NCBI GenBank assembly: GCA_031404815.1 | Contig: JANNIH010000088.1 | Span: forward strand, 1 to 64,000 | Source of the DNA: DASYKS01 sp031404815 | GTDB lineage: Bacteria; Acidobacteriota; Thermoanaerobaculia; Multivoradales; UBA5704 | Reading direction: 5' to 3' | DNA length: 64,000 bases | Shown here: positions 53,725 through 62,273 of the stretch, piece after piece | Layout of the letters: each line of letters starts with the position of its first letter | Position numbering within the stretch: the stretch's first letter is position 1 | Notes under the pieces: model-generated | What the model saw: only the letters and a program-made list of their open reading frames with translations | Told to the model about the DNA's origin: nothing | Databases searched by the model: none | Program-made: the position numbers and the translations under genes

Positions 53725-54980
53725 AGGGAAGTGCCCGCGCCTTCGTCCGCTCGGGTCGGCGGCAAGGCCGAGGTGAAAAGGTCGAGCAGCGAGGCCGCGA
53801 TTCCCGCTTTGCCCTGCCGCGCCAGGTGGACCGGTTCGCCCTCGCGAGAGAGCACCAGGACCTCGTTCTCGTCCTGGCCGAACGCGATATCGGTCCGCGA
53901 GACATCGTTGGCCACAATGAAATGGATGTCCTTGCGCAGCAGTTTCGCGCGTGCGTTCTCCTCGACCTGTTCGGTCTCGGCGGCGAACCCCACGCGGACC
54001 GCGTTCGGCGCGATGCGGCCGAGCCCGGCCAAGATGTCTTCGGTCGGCTCGAGGTCGAACGCCGGAACGCCCTGGTCCTTCTTGATCTTCTGTCCGGCCA
54101 CCGCCCGTGGGCGAAAATCCGCGACCGCGGCAGCCAACACCACCAGGTCGGAATCGGGCGCCGTCGCCGCCACCGCGGCGGCCATCTCTGCGGCGGTTTG
54201 GACATCGATCCGTTCGACCCCTTGAGGTGTCGCCAGCGCGACCGGTCCGGCGATCAAAATCGTGCGCGCACCGCGGCGGGCCGCCTCGGCGGCGATGGCG
54301 AACCCCATCTTGCCGCTCGACCGATTGCCCAGGAAGCGCACCGGATCGATCGGCTCGAAGGTCGGGCCGGCGCTGATCAACACCGAGCGCCCCGCGAGCG
54401 GCCTGGGAGCACCGATCGCCGGGGCCGCTACGGCCGAGAGCGCAGCCGCCATCACGGCGGAGACGATACTCTCCGGATCGGCCATCCGCCCCATGCCGAT
54501 CTCGCCCGAGGCGAGCGGCCCGGTGGTCGGACCGATCCGGCGCGCGCCGCGCCCGTCGAGCGCCGCGACGTTCGCTTGGACGGCCGGCTTTTCCCACATC
54601 TGGGAATGCATCGCTGGGGCGATCACGACAGGCCCCGAAAACGCGAGCGCCGTGGTGGTCAAAAAATCGTCGGCGATCCCGAGCGCGAGCCGTGCGATCG
54701 AATGCGCGGTGGCGGGCGCTACGCACAACACATCGGCCCAGGCGGCGGCCGTGATGTGCAGCTCCTCGCCCGTGCCGGTCGGCGCCAGATACTCCTCGCC
54801 ATAGACCGGCTGGCCGGATAGCACTTCGAGGGAGAGCGGCGAAACGAACGCGTGCGCGCTCTTGGTGAGCGCCACCCGCACCTCGGCCCCGGCGCTCTTC
54901 AAACGGCGAACGATCTCGACGGCCTTGTAGGCCGCGATCCCTCCGGTGACGCCCAGTAGAATGCGCGGACTGCGGCTCAC
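53721..54980 (-). CDS. coaBC: Bifunctional phosphopantothenoylcysteine decarboxylase/synthetase
   Basis: The 419-residue protein has the flavin-binding CoaC part (ILLGVTGGIAAYKAVEIVRR, ELHITAAAWADVLCVAPATA with the catalytic His, PAMHSQMW, GRMADPESI) and the CoaB part (SAGPTFEPIDPVRFLGNRSS, GKMG). It makes 4'-phosphopantetheine for CoA. GTG at 54980. It lies downstream of rpoZ and gmk as in many bacteria. Confidence 0.95.
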   Translation of the reverse strand: MSRSPRILLGVTGGIAAYKAVEIVRRLKSAGAEVRVALTKSAHAFVSPLSLEVLSGQPVYGEEYLAPTGTGEELHITAAAWADVLCVAPATAHSIARLALGIADDFLTTTALAFSGPVVIAPAMHSQMWEKPAVQANVAALDGRGARRIGPTTGPLASGEIGMGRMADPESIVSAVMAAALSAVAAPAIGAPRPLAGRSVLISAGPTFEPIDPVRFLGNRSSGKMGFAIAAEAARRGARTILIAGPVALATPQGVERIDVQTAAEMAAAVAATAPDSDLVVLAAAVADFRPRAVAGQKIKKDQGVPAFDLEPTEDILAGLGRIAPNAVRVGFAAETEQVEENARAKLLRKDIHFIVANDVSRTDIAFGQDENEVLVLSREGEPVHLARQGKAGIAASLLDLFTSALPPTRADEGAGTSL

Positions 54981-55015
54981 CCGAAGCTCCTTGAAGTCTT
55001 TCTTGGAGGTTGAGG

Positions 55016-55240
55016 CTAGTTCGCGCCGGGCTCGGCCGCTTCTTCGGCCGCCACCTCGACCACCGGCGCCGGGCCGAGGCCCCAGGCGACCTGGTCGGTG
55101 TCGATCTCGCCCATCGCGATCCGCGTCGGCTTGTGGCCGTGCGGGTTGTCCTGCTTCGGGCGGGCACCCCGGATCAAATATTCCGCGCGGCGGGCGGCGA
55201 CCAAGACGTAGCGAAACTTGCTGTCGATGTTCGTGGCCAT
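55016..55240 (-). CDS. rpoZ: RNA polymerase omega subunit
   Basis: The 74-residue protein has the omega pattern DSKFRYVLVAARRAEYLIRG followed by a KPTRIAMGEI stretch. Omega helps assemble RNA polymerase and mediates ppGpp binding in some bacteria. ATG at 55240. It lies between gmk and coaBC, the common gmk-rpoZ-coaBC order. Confidence 0.9.
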   Translation of the reverse strand: MATNIDSKFRYVLVAARRAEYLIRGARPKQDNPHGHKPTRIAMGEIDTDQVAWGLGPAPVVEVAAEEAAEPGAN

Positions 55241-55341
55241 GTCGATCTCTTCCGATCTTTTGAGTTCAGGAACAGGTTGGGCTTGCCCGCCGGGTGTCTG
55301 GTTTCCCCGATGGTTTCTCCAGATTCCCGACCGGCGGGTCT

Positions 55342-55995
55342 CTAGGTTGCGCCCCGTTCTTGGAAGTCTTTGAGAATGCCCTGGAGCCGGTTCTCCATCC
55401 GCTCGCGGCGGTGGCGCTTCTCCAGGAGGATCGCCGCCAGCGCTTCGCTCGCGCGGACCGCGTCGTCGTTGACGATAACATATCGATACCGATCGTAACG
55501 TCGGATCTCCCAGAGGGAGACCGCCAGGCGGCGCGCGATCGCGTCATGGTCGTCGAGCGCCCGGCCGGCGAGCCGATGTTCGAGGTCGGCGTAGCTCGGC
55601 GGCATGATGAAGATGCTGTGCGCTTCCGGGTAGCGCGCGAGCACCCGCTCCGCCCCTTGGACGTCGATGTCCATCAAGACGTCGATCCCCTGCTCCAGCC
55701 GCGGGAAGACCTCGGCCATCGAGGTGCCGTAGTAGTTGTTGTGGACCTCGGCCCACTCCAAGAACTCCTCGGCGACGATCATCCCCTGGAACGTCGAGAT
55801 GTCCACGAAGTGGTAGTCGATCCCGTCCCGCTCCCCTTGCCGCGCCGAGCGGGTCGTATGGCTGACCGAAAACGCGATCTCCGACAGCCCGAGCATCCCG
55901 CCATGCAGCAGGCTGTGAATGAGCGTCGTCTTGCCCGCCCCAGAAGGGGCCGACAGAATGAACAACTCGCCGCGGTGGGGTGGATTCTGGCTCAA
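55342..55995 (-). CDS. gmk: Guanylate kinase
   Basis: The 217-residue protein has the P-loop LSAPSGAGKTT, SVSHTTRSARQGERDGIDYH for GMP binding, EFLEWAEVHNNYYGT and DIDVQGAERV, all diagnostic of guanylate kinase. It phosphorylates GMP to GDP. The start is TTG at 55995; no ATG or GTG precedes the conserved region, and the ribosome binding site is weak. Confidence 0.95.
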   Translation of the reverse strand: MSQNPPHRGELFILSAPSGAGKTTLIHSLLHGGMLGLSEIAFSVSHTTRSARQGERDGIDYHFVDISTFQGMIVAEEFLEWAEVHNNYYGTSMAEVFPRLEQGIDVLMDIDVQGAERVLARYPEAHSIFIMPPSYADLEHRLAGRALDDHDAIARRLAVSLWEIRRYDRYRYVIVNDDAVRASEALAAILLEKRHRRERMENRLQGILKDFQERGAT

Positions 55996-56157
55996 GCGGA
56001 TGTCGGGAGTCGGTCGAGATCGCGATGCTACCAGGAAACCACCATTCCGATGCCGAACCAGGGTTCGTCATTTGGTTCGTCATTCTGCGGTCCGCGCTCT
56101 AGGACGCCACATGGTATCAGGAGCATTCCTACCGAGGAGAACTCAAGGAGGCCTACG

Positions 56158-56412
56158 GTGCCTATCGTCAAGACCGCGATCTCGCTTCCAGAGCCCCTGT
56201 TCGTGAGGGTGGATTCTCTTGCCCGGCAGCAGAAAATCTCGCGCAGTCAGTTATTTGCGAGAGCCGTTGAGGAGTTCTTAGAGCGCCACGAGAGTCAGTT
56301 GCTCCTAGACGGCCTCAACCGCGCCTATGATGATTTCCCGAATCCAGAAGAGAAGAGGCTGCTGCGCGGCATGGGACGAAAACAGCGCGAGCTGGTGAAA
56401 GGCGAGTGGTGA
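56158..56412 (+). CDS. Ribbon-helix-helix antitoxin (MazE/NdoAI-like)
   Basis: The 84-residue protein has a ribbon-helix-helix (VKTAISLPEPLFVRVDSLAR, then QQKISRSQLFARAVEEFLE) and a toxin-binding tail. GTG at 56158 with AAGGAGG six bases upstream. It is intact, although the toxin right downstream is shortened. Start and stop overlap the remnant. Confidence 0.87.
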   Translation: MPIVKTAISLPEPLFVRVDSLARQQKISRSQLFARAVEEFLERHESQLLLDGLNRAYDDFPNPEEKRLLRGMGRKQRELVKGEW

Positions 56413-56516
56413 TCCGCCAGGGTGATGTCTCTCTCGCCCCCGAGCGAGTTCAAGAGATCCTGAACGGGATCTATTTGCTCATGGAGCCGCGGGATCTTCC
56501 GGGTCCTCACGAATAG
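56409..56516 (+). pseudogene. Internally deleted mazF toxin
   Basis: From GTG at 56409 the ORF is 35 codons: VIRQGDVSLA matches the MazF N-terminus, then PERVQEILNGIYLLMEP matches a MazF C-terminal helix. The central sheet with the active site is missing, so an in-frame internal deletion is the simplest reading. It overlaps the antitoxin stop by four bases. Confidence 0.65.
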
Positions 56517-56649
56517 CGTTCTCTGTCCTCAAAACCTGAGCAGGCGCCTTGGGCCACCGGCTCGAGGATGATCCGCATGTCACCCGGGCTCGGTTCCTCG
56601 GAGCATCGGCTTTAAGCGCGAAGTCGTGCTTCGAGAGTAAAATGATCAG

Positions 56650-56979
56650 GTGACGCCAGACCTGAACGAATCGCTTTTGCGGCTCCCGATGAGTACCGAG
56701 ATCCTCTATCCACTGATCTGCGAGGCGATCCGACGCGCCGAGGCGCTGGAGGATCTTGGCGATCCCGAGGCACCGGCTGCGCATTTGGAAGTTTCGCTCC
56801 TCGAAGAGAGGATCGCCGAAATGCTCCCCGCCGCCGATCCCGAAGGGGCGCTGGCGCGCCGCGGCGCTGTGCGAGCGGCCCTCGCCGCGGGAGACCCAAC
56901 GCGGGCACGGCGGCTTACTGCACGTTTTCTCGAAGAGGACACGAGCGATAGCGCACTTTCCCCGAATCCCATCCCATGA
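56650..56979 (+). CDS. Hypothetical protein, helical
   Basis: The 109-residue protein is helical and acidic (ILYPLICEAIRRAEALEDLG, then AAHLEVSLLEERIAEMLP, PTRARRLTARFLEED). No family is recognised. It overlaps the next gene by ATGA (56976-56979), so they form a pair. The GTG at 56650 is the longest start; an ATG at 56689 would give MSTEILYPL. Confidence 0.55.
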   Translation: MTPDLNESLLRLPMSTEILYPLICEAIRRAEALEDLGDPEAPAAHLEVSLLEERIAEMLPAADPEGALARRGAVRAALAAGDPTRARRLTARFLEEDTSDSALSPNPIP

Positions 56980-57524
56980 AGAAGCCCACCGTAGAGAACT
57001 ACAGACAAGACAAGTACTACCCGAAAGTAGTTCGGGCGGTAGCGGCGATCTTGGCCAACGCCGAGGTCGTGACTGCCATCGACGTGTTCGTTCACCTGGA
57101 GCTGCTCACCAGGCCAGATGTCGAATCGTGGCGTTTCGGCCGCGTGCCCTATCTGGAGAAAGTCATCCACTGTAATTTGAGCAAAGCCAGTCGGATTCTC
57201 CGACTCCTCCGACTGCATGTGCACGACTTGAACCTATGTCCGTCGCATACGGCCTACGTGAAATGGGGCAAAGGCCAGCGGACTCCACTTCGCTTCTCCA
57301 AGACCGGTGACCCCAATATCGAAGAGGCCTACTCTCGCCATTTCCTGGCGCCGGGTCTTACGTCGAAGAGAAAGCGGCTTGCTGAGCAGCTGGCCATCGA
57401 CGGCGTCGCGTCTCCTGCGGTGGAGCTGAAGAGCAAACTCGCCAACCTCCAGCAGCGCGACCTCATCGTCGGTGATCCGGAGGATCTGGTCCAGATTGAT
57501 TGGACTGAAGAATTGAGTCCGTAA
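56976..57524 (+). CDS. Hypothetical protein paired with 56650
   Basis: The 182-residue protein begins MKKPTVENYRQDKYYPKVVR and contains a region like a helical regulatory domain (ILANAEVVTAIDVFVHLELL) and CNLSKASRILRLLRLHVHDL, with a basic middle and an acidic end. I cannot name the family. The conserved first part and translational coupling to the smaller gene suggest a two-protein unit, possibly a defence or TA-like pair, but this is speculation. Confidence 0.6.
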   Translation: MKKPTVENYRQDKYYPKVVRAVAAILANAEVVTAIDVFVHLELLTRPDVESWRFGRVPYLEKVIHCNLSKASRILRLLRLHVHDLNLCPSHTAYVKWGKGQRTPLRFSKTGDPNIEEAYSRHFLAPGLTSKRKRLAEQLAIDGVASPAVELKSKLANLQQRDLIVGDPEDLVQIDWTEELSP

Positions 57525-57696
57525 CCAACCGGGCCGCCTCGGACCGCTCGTGAGAAAATTCCTCCTCATCTGCTACCACCGTGGCTACAGCGTCCAGAAG
57601 CTCTGCCTCGAGACTCCGCTGAGCCCGTTCGGCCCGATTCGAAAAAAAGTCGTAGAGGGAGGCAGGGAGTCGAAGCGTCACTGCGTGAACGGCCAT
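57463..57696 (-). pseudogene. Truncated ribbon-helix-helix antitoxin
   Basis: From ATG at 57696, with AAAGGAGG directly upstream, the product reads MAVHAVTLRLPASLYDFFSN and RAERAQRSLEAELLDAVATV, a normal ribbon-helix-helix. After about residue 46 the sequence becomes unlike the family and its end overlaps the 3' end of the facing gene by about 60 bases. The C-terminal toxin-binding part is lost and there is no partner. Confidence 0.6.
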
Positions 57697-57849
57697 GGGT
57701 CCTCCTTTGCATCCACCCGGCTTGATGATGGCAGGCGTCGGGAAGGCCTGCCTCCTACTCGACTTGCGGCAAACGGCTGCCAGTAGCCTGTTCCGCCGAG
57801 GAAGTCCTGTTTCGTGGAGTACGATGCTGTCTCGGTGAAGGAGGTACCC

Positions 57850-58101
57850 ATGGTTTCGCTCAAGATCGACATGCCTGAAGAGGCGTTCTCGGCACTGCGG
57901 ATCGACCCAGAGCAGTTCGCCCAGGAGCTGCGGTTCGCGGCGGCCGTCCAGTGGTACCACCAGGGGCTGATCAGCGGCAGCAAGGCCGGGCAGATCGCAG
58001 GCTTGACCCGTCTCGCGTTTCTCGACGAGCTCGCGCGGCGTAGGCTGGACACCGTCAAAATCGACCTCGACGAGCTCGCAGCCGAGCTGGTCGATGGCTG
58101 A
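57850..58101 (+). CDS. UPF0175-family antitoxin
   Basis: The 83-residue protein has the UPF0175 pattern VSLKIDMPEEAFSALRIDPE, then QFAQELRFAAAVQWYHQGLI and GKAGQIAGLTRLAFLDELA-like text (S-K-A-G-Q-I-A-G). It is the usual antitoxin-side partner of DUF3368 PIN genes. ATG at 57850 follows GAAGGAGG. It overlaps the toxin gene by eight bases. Confidence 0.88.
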   Translation: MVSLKIDMPEEAFSALRIDPEQFAQELRFAAAVQWYHQGLISGSKAGQIAGLTRLAFLDELARRRLDTVKIDLDELAAELVDG

Positions 58102-58597
58102 TCCCCTGGTCGTCGACGCATCGCCTTTGATCATCCTGGCGCGCGCCGGCAGGATCGACCTGCTGACCGTTTTAGGCACACCGATTCACGTCCCCGAGTC
58201 CGTGCGCCGCGAAGTGCAGGCGCACTTCGACGAAGCAGCTGCCGTCCTCAAATCGGTCGATTGGCTCCGCACGGTTTCCGACGCGGAAAGGTTACCCCTC
58301 GTTCGAAGCTGGGACTTGGGTGCCGGCGAATCGGCGGCCCTCGAGTGGGCACAAGCGCATCGCCCAGCGCATGCCATCATCGACGACTACGCAGCCCGCA
58401 AACTCGCGACCGTTCTGGCCGTCCGAGTTACCGGCACGCTCGGGCTGGCCCTCCTGGCGAAACAGAGGGGCGTGATCTCCTCGGCTCGATCGCTGGTCGA
58501 GGGAGATCCGAATCAGGAGGCCGGGGTTCCCAGCACAGTTGCGGCCAGGGCGCGAAGAGCTCTGGATCGAACCGTGGCAGGAGTGACTCCACGCTGA
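58094..58597 (+). CDS. DUF3368 PIN-domain toxin
   Basis: The 167-residue protein begins VVDASPLIILARAGRIDLL, the first catalytic Asp in the PIN domain, and has DLGAGESAALEWAQ and AIIDDYAARKLATVLAVRVT, then GTLGLALLAKQRGVI. These are all DUF3368 features. The last 30 residues (from GDPNQEAG) are unlike the family and may follow a frameshift, so activity is uncertain. It is coupled to the UPF0175 gene. Confidence 0.82.
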   Translation: MADPLVVDASPLIILARAGRIDLLTVLGTPIHVPESVRREVQAHFDEAAAVLKSVDWLRTVSDAERLPLVRSWDLGAGESAALEWAQAHRPAHAIIDDYAARKLATVLAVRVTGTLGLALLAKQRGVISSARSLVEGDPNQEAGVPSTVAARARRALDRTVAGVTPR

Positions 58598-58829
58598 TCA
58601 CCAGCGAAGAGTGGGCGAAGGAGCTTGAATAGTAAACCGCCCAGAAGGGACCCGCTCTCCGCTGTTCTGCGCGGGCCCTCCACGAGAATCTGCAGCTCTA
58701 CGCTGAGCTGGGCAGAAAGAGGGGCGCCGCCAGATCACGTCCGTCTGGGATCGATCGCCAGTGGAGCCCAGACAGCTCGCGTAGGGCTGACGAGCGGAGC
58801 GCTGCCAGGCCGTGTCGAAGTCCAAGCAC

Positions 58830-61800
58830 TCAATCATCCGGCGCACCCTCGCCTCCGAAGACGTCGCTCAGCTCTTGGCGCTCCGCGACCGGGATCGGTT
58901 CGCGAAGGGCCAAGAGCAGCGAGTCCTGCTGCGGCAGGTCGAGGTGGGCGACGACGCAATACATCCACGATCGGCGCCGCGCTCCGCTCAGCCCGCTCGC
59001 CTGTGCTCGCTTCCAGACCGGGTCAAGCGTGCGCTCGAGGGCCGCGAGCGATCGTGACGCCATGCCGCTGGCGACCCCGATCTGCTTTCTCACGCCGTCG
59101 ATCTGTGGGTTGACGAACGGTAGCATCTGGCAGCGGCAGGGACAGAGGGCGCAGCCTGCGAGATCGACCGGCGGATGGGTGGAAAGCACGGAACGCAAGC
59201 TCGTCTGGGCGGCGCGAAGGGCGGCTAGGCGACCGCCGGCATCGAGCACAATAGCGCCGAGCCAGGCTGCGGCGAGCTCACCGATGGCGGCGGCGGCGGT
59301 TTCGCGAGCGAAATGGTCCTGAGGGGTGAGGAGGCCTTTCCTGCGTGCGGCCAGATATTTCCCCAGCCAGGCATGGGCGCCTTGGGTCACCGCGCAGTAC
59401 GCGGCCAGGTCACGGTCGGCGGCGCGGCCGAAATAGCCTTCGGCTCGAGCAGCCCACCGCGCACTCCAGTGTCCCCAGGCCTGCCAGGGATCCGAACCCT
59501 CGGTGAAGAGAAGGGCTTCCAGGAAGGCCACGAGATCCTGGTCGGGATCGATAGCGCCCTTCTCCCGGAGACGCAGGTAGAAATCGCACGGAGCTGGACA
59601 GCAGCGGCAACCGGCGTTGCGCTGCAACGTGCGCCGCACGAATGCGCCGTCCACGAGACCCAGGCCCGCCCTATCTCCCTCCGCATGGGGTGGCTTGGTG
59701 GCGGCCACTCGCACCAGAACGGCTTCGCCAATCTGTTCGTCGTGGATCACCGCCTGACCGGTCCGGAGGTTGTTGAGGGCGCGGGTCTGCTCTTCCGACA
59801 AGTTGATGCAACTGCCACAGAGCTGGCGGTCGTCGGGGGCCGTGATGCGGTGGAGGATCTTGAGACCGGTGTTCTTGACGATCTGGGGTGCCAGCTGCGT
59901 CGGGACCTGATCGGCGATTAGAAACCCTTCGCCGTAGGCACGCATCTCGGCCAGCATGTCGGTGAACATCGAGATGGCCTTCCCGCGCGCATCGCCAACT
60001 TCGGAAGTCCGAGGCCCCTGGGAGGTGGAAAGCAACCGGTGCGCCTCTTCGATGAGCGTCAGGTGTTGCAGCTGGTCGTAGCGATCGGGGGCGTAGCGCT
60101 GGCGAATCTCGGTGTGCTCGTAGAGCAGCGCCAGCAGCAGCGCCATCACGAACGCCTTCTCGTGCTCGTCGGAGAGATCTTGGAGTTCGATGACCGCCGG
60201 CCCGGCAAAGAGGTCTTCCACCGGCGTCGAACGGCGAGTGTCGAGGAGGGCGCCTTTGCTGCCGACGAGCAGACTGTTGAGGCGTGAGCGCAGGGCGGCT
60301 CCGAGGTTCAGCTGGATTTCCTGGGCGTAATGCTTGCGCGCCAGCACCTCGTCCACCTTGTCGTGGAGGTCGCGTAGGTCCGGCACGAGCGCGCTACGCA
60401 GGTCGATGTCCGCGTCGTCGGGAAGATGGGAGTTGTAAACGTCCGTTAGGCTCCAACCGCGCTCGACGTAAACATCGATCAGAGCCTCCTCAAGGACGTA
60501 GGGCATGCCGGCATGCATCGGGAAGGAGGCGTTGAAGACCGCCTTGAGCATGTCGACGTGGCGGCCAATCGAGATCCCCGCCACCGGCAAGAGGGGATTG
60601 AGGCGCAGTGGCAGCCCGCTGGTGCTTCCCGCCGCGTAGACCCGCAGGCGGCCGCGCAACTCCGGCAGGGTAGCCAGAGTCCGATACTCCCGCTTGACCG
60701 GTTCGATCACGAGGAACGGCGTGTTGCCGGCTCGGTGAGCCGCGAGGAGCAGGCGCATGCATGTGTTGCTTTTCCCTGACCCCGAAACCCCGGCGATGAG
60801 GACGTGACGATTCAGCTGCGCCGCCGTCAGGCGAACTGGGGCCAGGAGATGGCCGCCGCCATCCTCAAGCGAGGCGAACTCGATCGTGCCTTCCTCCGCG
60901 GGGAGCGTGAGCGCGAACGTGGCGCGCGCGCGCATCGGAATGCCGGCGATCTCCTCCTGCGGAGGCGCGGTGAGCACCGCAAGCTCGTCGGAGGTCAAGC
61001 AGGTCGCGAGAGCATCGAACGCTTCGCCGAGCGGATGGCCGCGATCAGCACGCCGGGGCCGGAGGCGCATCAGACGGCCGTGGAGGATGCTCTCACGCAG
61101 GATCTCGTCGGGCGGCTGGACCATCCGCACCGGATCGGTCTCGCCGTCGTCGCCGGCGATGAGGGCACGCAGCGCGCCGCCGACTTTGCGCAGGCAGGCC
61201 TCGGTTTCCGCGGCGATGTAGATGGCGGTCTTCCACCAGCCGCCGGCGCGCGCCCGTTGCAGCCGATCGATCTGGCGGTCAAGGATGCGTTCGCAGGCCT
61301 GTGCGTTCGCATCAAGGAGCTCGACGCCTCCCGACTGGGACCAGCTTTCTCCCGTCGTCGCCGAGCGCGTCTGCTGCGCCCCGGCGCCCGAGCCGATCAT
61401 CGCTGCTCCCAGAACGGCGCCGCGGATCATCCGTCCGGCAGGAAACTGGGAACAGAAGCTGGCTAGCATGTACAGCGTAGTGGGGAGTCCGGTTTTCCAG
61501 GCTGTGGACTCGTCGGTGGAGTTGCTGGTCTCGCTACGGCTCTCGCCTCTGCTGCGCTGGATGGTCAGACGGACGTAGGCGTGGATCTCGCTCTTGAGGC
61601 GCCGGCAGTGATCGATGGCCGCATTAATGTCCGATTCCGGCAGCGGCTCGGCGACGACCATCAGGGCATAGCGCCCGGGGCCGACGGCGGCGACGACGCG
61701 GTCGATGCTCTGGCTCGTCGCGACGTTGGCCCGCCGCGATGGGACGCCGGTCATCACCGCGAGCCAGGGGGTCGCGGCGAGGAGAGTCGATAGCTCTCCC

Positions 61801-62252
61801 ATCTCTTCGTCCTCGAGGCTCCGGATCGGTCCCAGCTCGATGCCGGGGAAGGTGGCCTTGAGCGCACTCTCCTGCGCGGAGAGGTGATCCGCCGTTGAAT
61901 ACGCGCCAACGCCTACCACGCGCCGCGCCCCGAAGTAGAGGCGGTTCGCTCCGTCGCGGGCATGGAGAAGGGTCACCAGCGCCTGCCCGGGATCGTGGCA
62001 GGCCGCGAGGACGCTGGGCATGGCCACCGGCCAGCCGTGCGGCGAATTCGCCGGCCGCCCGAGGGACAGGACCTCGCGCAAGAGAGGCTTTCCCCTGTCG
62101 CGATCGCGGATCGTCACCTCCCAGTCGTCGGCGTCGAAACTCGCGAGATAGCGCCGCTCCAGGATGGCGATCAAGGCCTGAGGCAGCCCTTCGGTGAACT
62201 CGACCTGGGTCAGCTCGAGCGGCGGGCGAAGAGGGATGGGATGCGTTTCCAT
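58830..62252 (-). CDS. HerA/VirB4-like large ATPase
   Basis: The 1140-residue protein has a unique N-terminal part (1-440), a beta-barrel-like segment, and a FtsK/HerA-type ATPase core: Walker A GVSGSGKSNT at 488-497, VIEPVKREYR, Walker B LTLIEEAH at 731-738, and a conserved AEMRAYGEGFLIADQVP motif with an arginine-sensor region. The C-terminal 300 residues contain two Cys clusters (GCRCCPAPC and CALCPCRC) that probably bind metal. DUF87/HerA ATPases pump DNA or drive transport. It is the last gene of a three-gene operon with an actin/Hsp70-like protein. Confidence 0.82.
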   Translation of the reverse strand: METHPIPLRPPLELTQVEFTEGLPQALIAILERRYLASFDADDWEVTIRDRDRGKPLLREVLSLGRPANSPHGWPVAMPSVLAACHDPGQALVTLLHARDGANRLYFGARRVVGVGAYSTADHLSAQESALKATFPGIELGPIRSLEDEEMGELSTLLAATPWLAVMTGVPSRRANVATSQSIDRVVAAVGPGRYALMVVAEPLPESDINAAIDHCRRLKSEIHAYVRLTIQRSRGESRSETSNSTDESTAWKTGLPTTLYMLASFCSQFPAGRMIRGAVLGAAMIGSGAGAQQTRSATTGESWSQSGGVELLDANAQACERILDRQIDRLQRARAGGWWKTAIYIAAETEACLRKVGGALRALIAGDDGETDPVRMVQPPDEILRESILHGRLMRLRPRRADRGHPLGEAFDALATCLTSDELAVLTAPPQEEIAGIPMRARATFALTLPAEEGTIEFASLEDGGGHLLAPVRLTAAQLNRHVLIAGVSGSGKSNTCMRLLLAAHRAGNTPFLVIEPVKREYRTLATLPELRGRLRVYAAGSTSGLPLRLNPLLPVAGISIGRHVDMLKAVFNASFPMHAGMPYVLEEALIDVYVERGWSLTDVYNSHLPDDADIDLRSALVPDLRDLHDKVDEVLARKHYAQEIQLNLGAALRSRLNSLLVGSKGALLDTRRSTPVEDLFAGPAVIELQDLSDEHEKAFVMALLLALLYEHTEIRQRYAPDRYDQLQHLTLIEEAHRLLSTSQGPRTSEVGDARGKAISMFTDMLAEMRAYGEGFLIADQVPTQLAPQIVKNTGLKILHRITAPDDRQLCGSCINLSEEQTRALNNLRTGQAVIHDEQIGEAVLVRVAATKPPHAEGDRAGLGLVDGAFVRRTLQRNAGCRCCPAPCDFYLRLREKGAIDPDQDLVAFLEALLFTEGSDPWQAWGHWSARWAARAEGYFGRAADRDLAAYCAVTQGAHAWLGKYLAARRKGLLTPQDHFARETAAAAIGELAAAWLGAIVLDAGGRLAALRAAQTSLRSVLSTHPPVDLAGCALCPCRCQMLPFVNPQIDGVRKQIGVASGMASRSLAALERTLDPVWKRAQASGLSGARRRSWMYCVVAHLDLPQQDSLLLALREPIPVAERQELSDVFGGEGAPDD

Positions 62253-62273
62253 GTCCAGTTGGGGGAGTGCGGT

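Noticed and set aside
58598..58829. Possible small gene between the DUF3368 toxin and the HerA-like gene
   Set aside because: Only short ORFs without start signals or family resemblance are seen.
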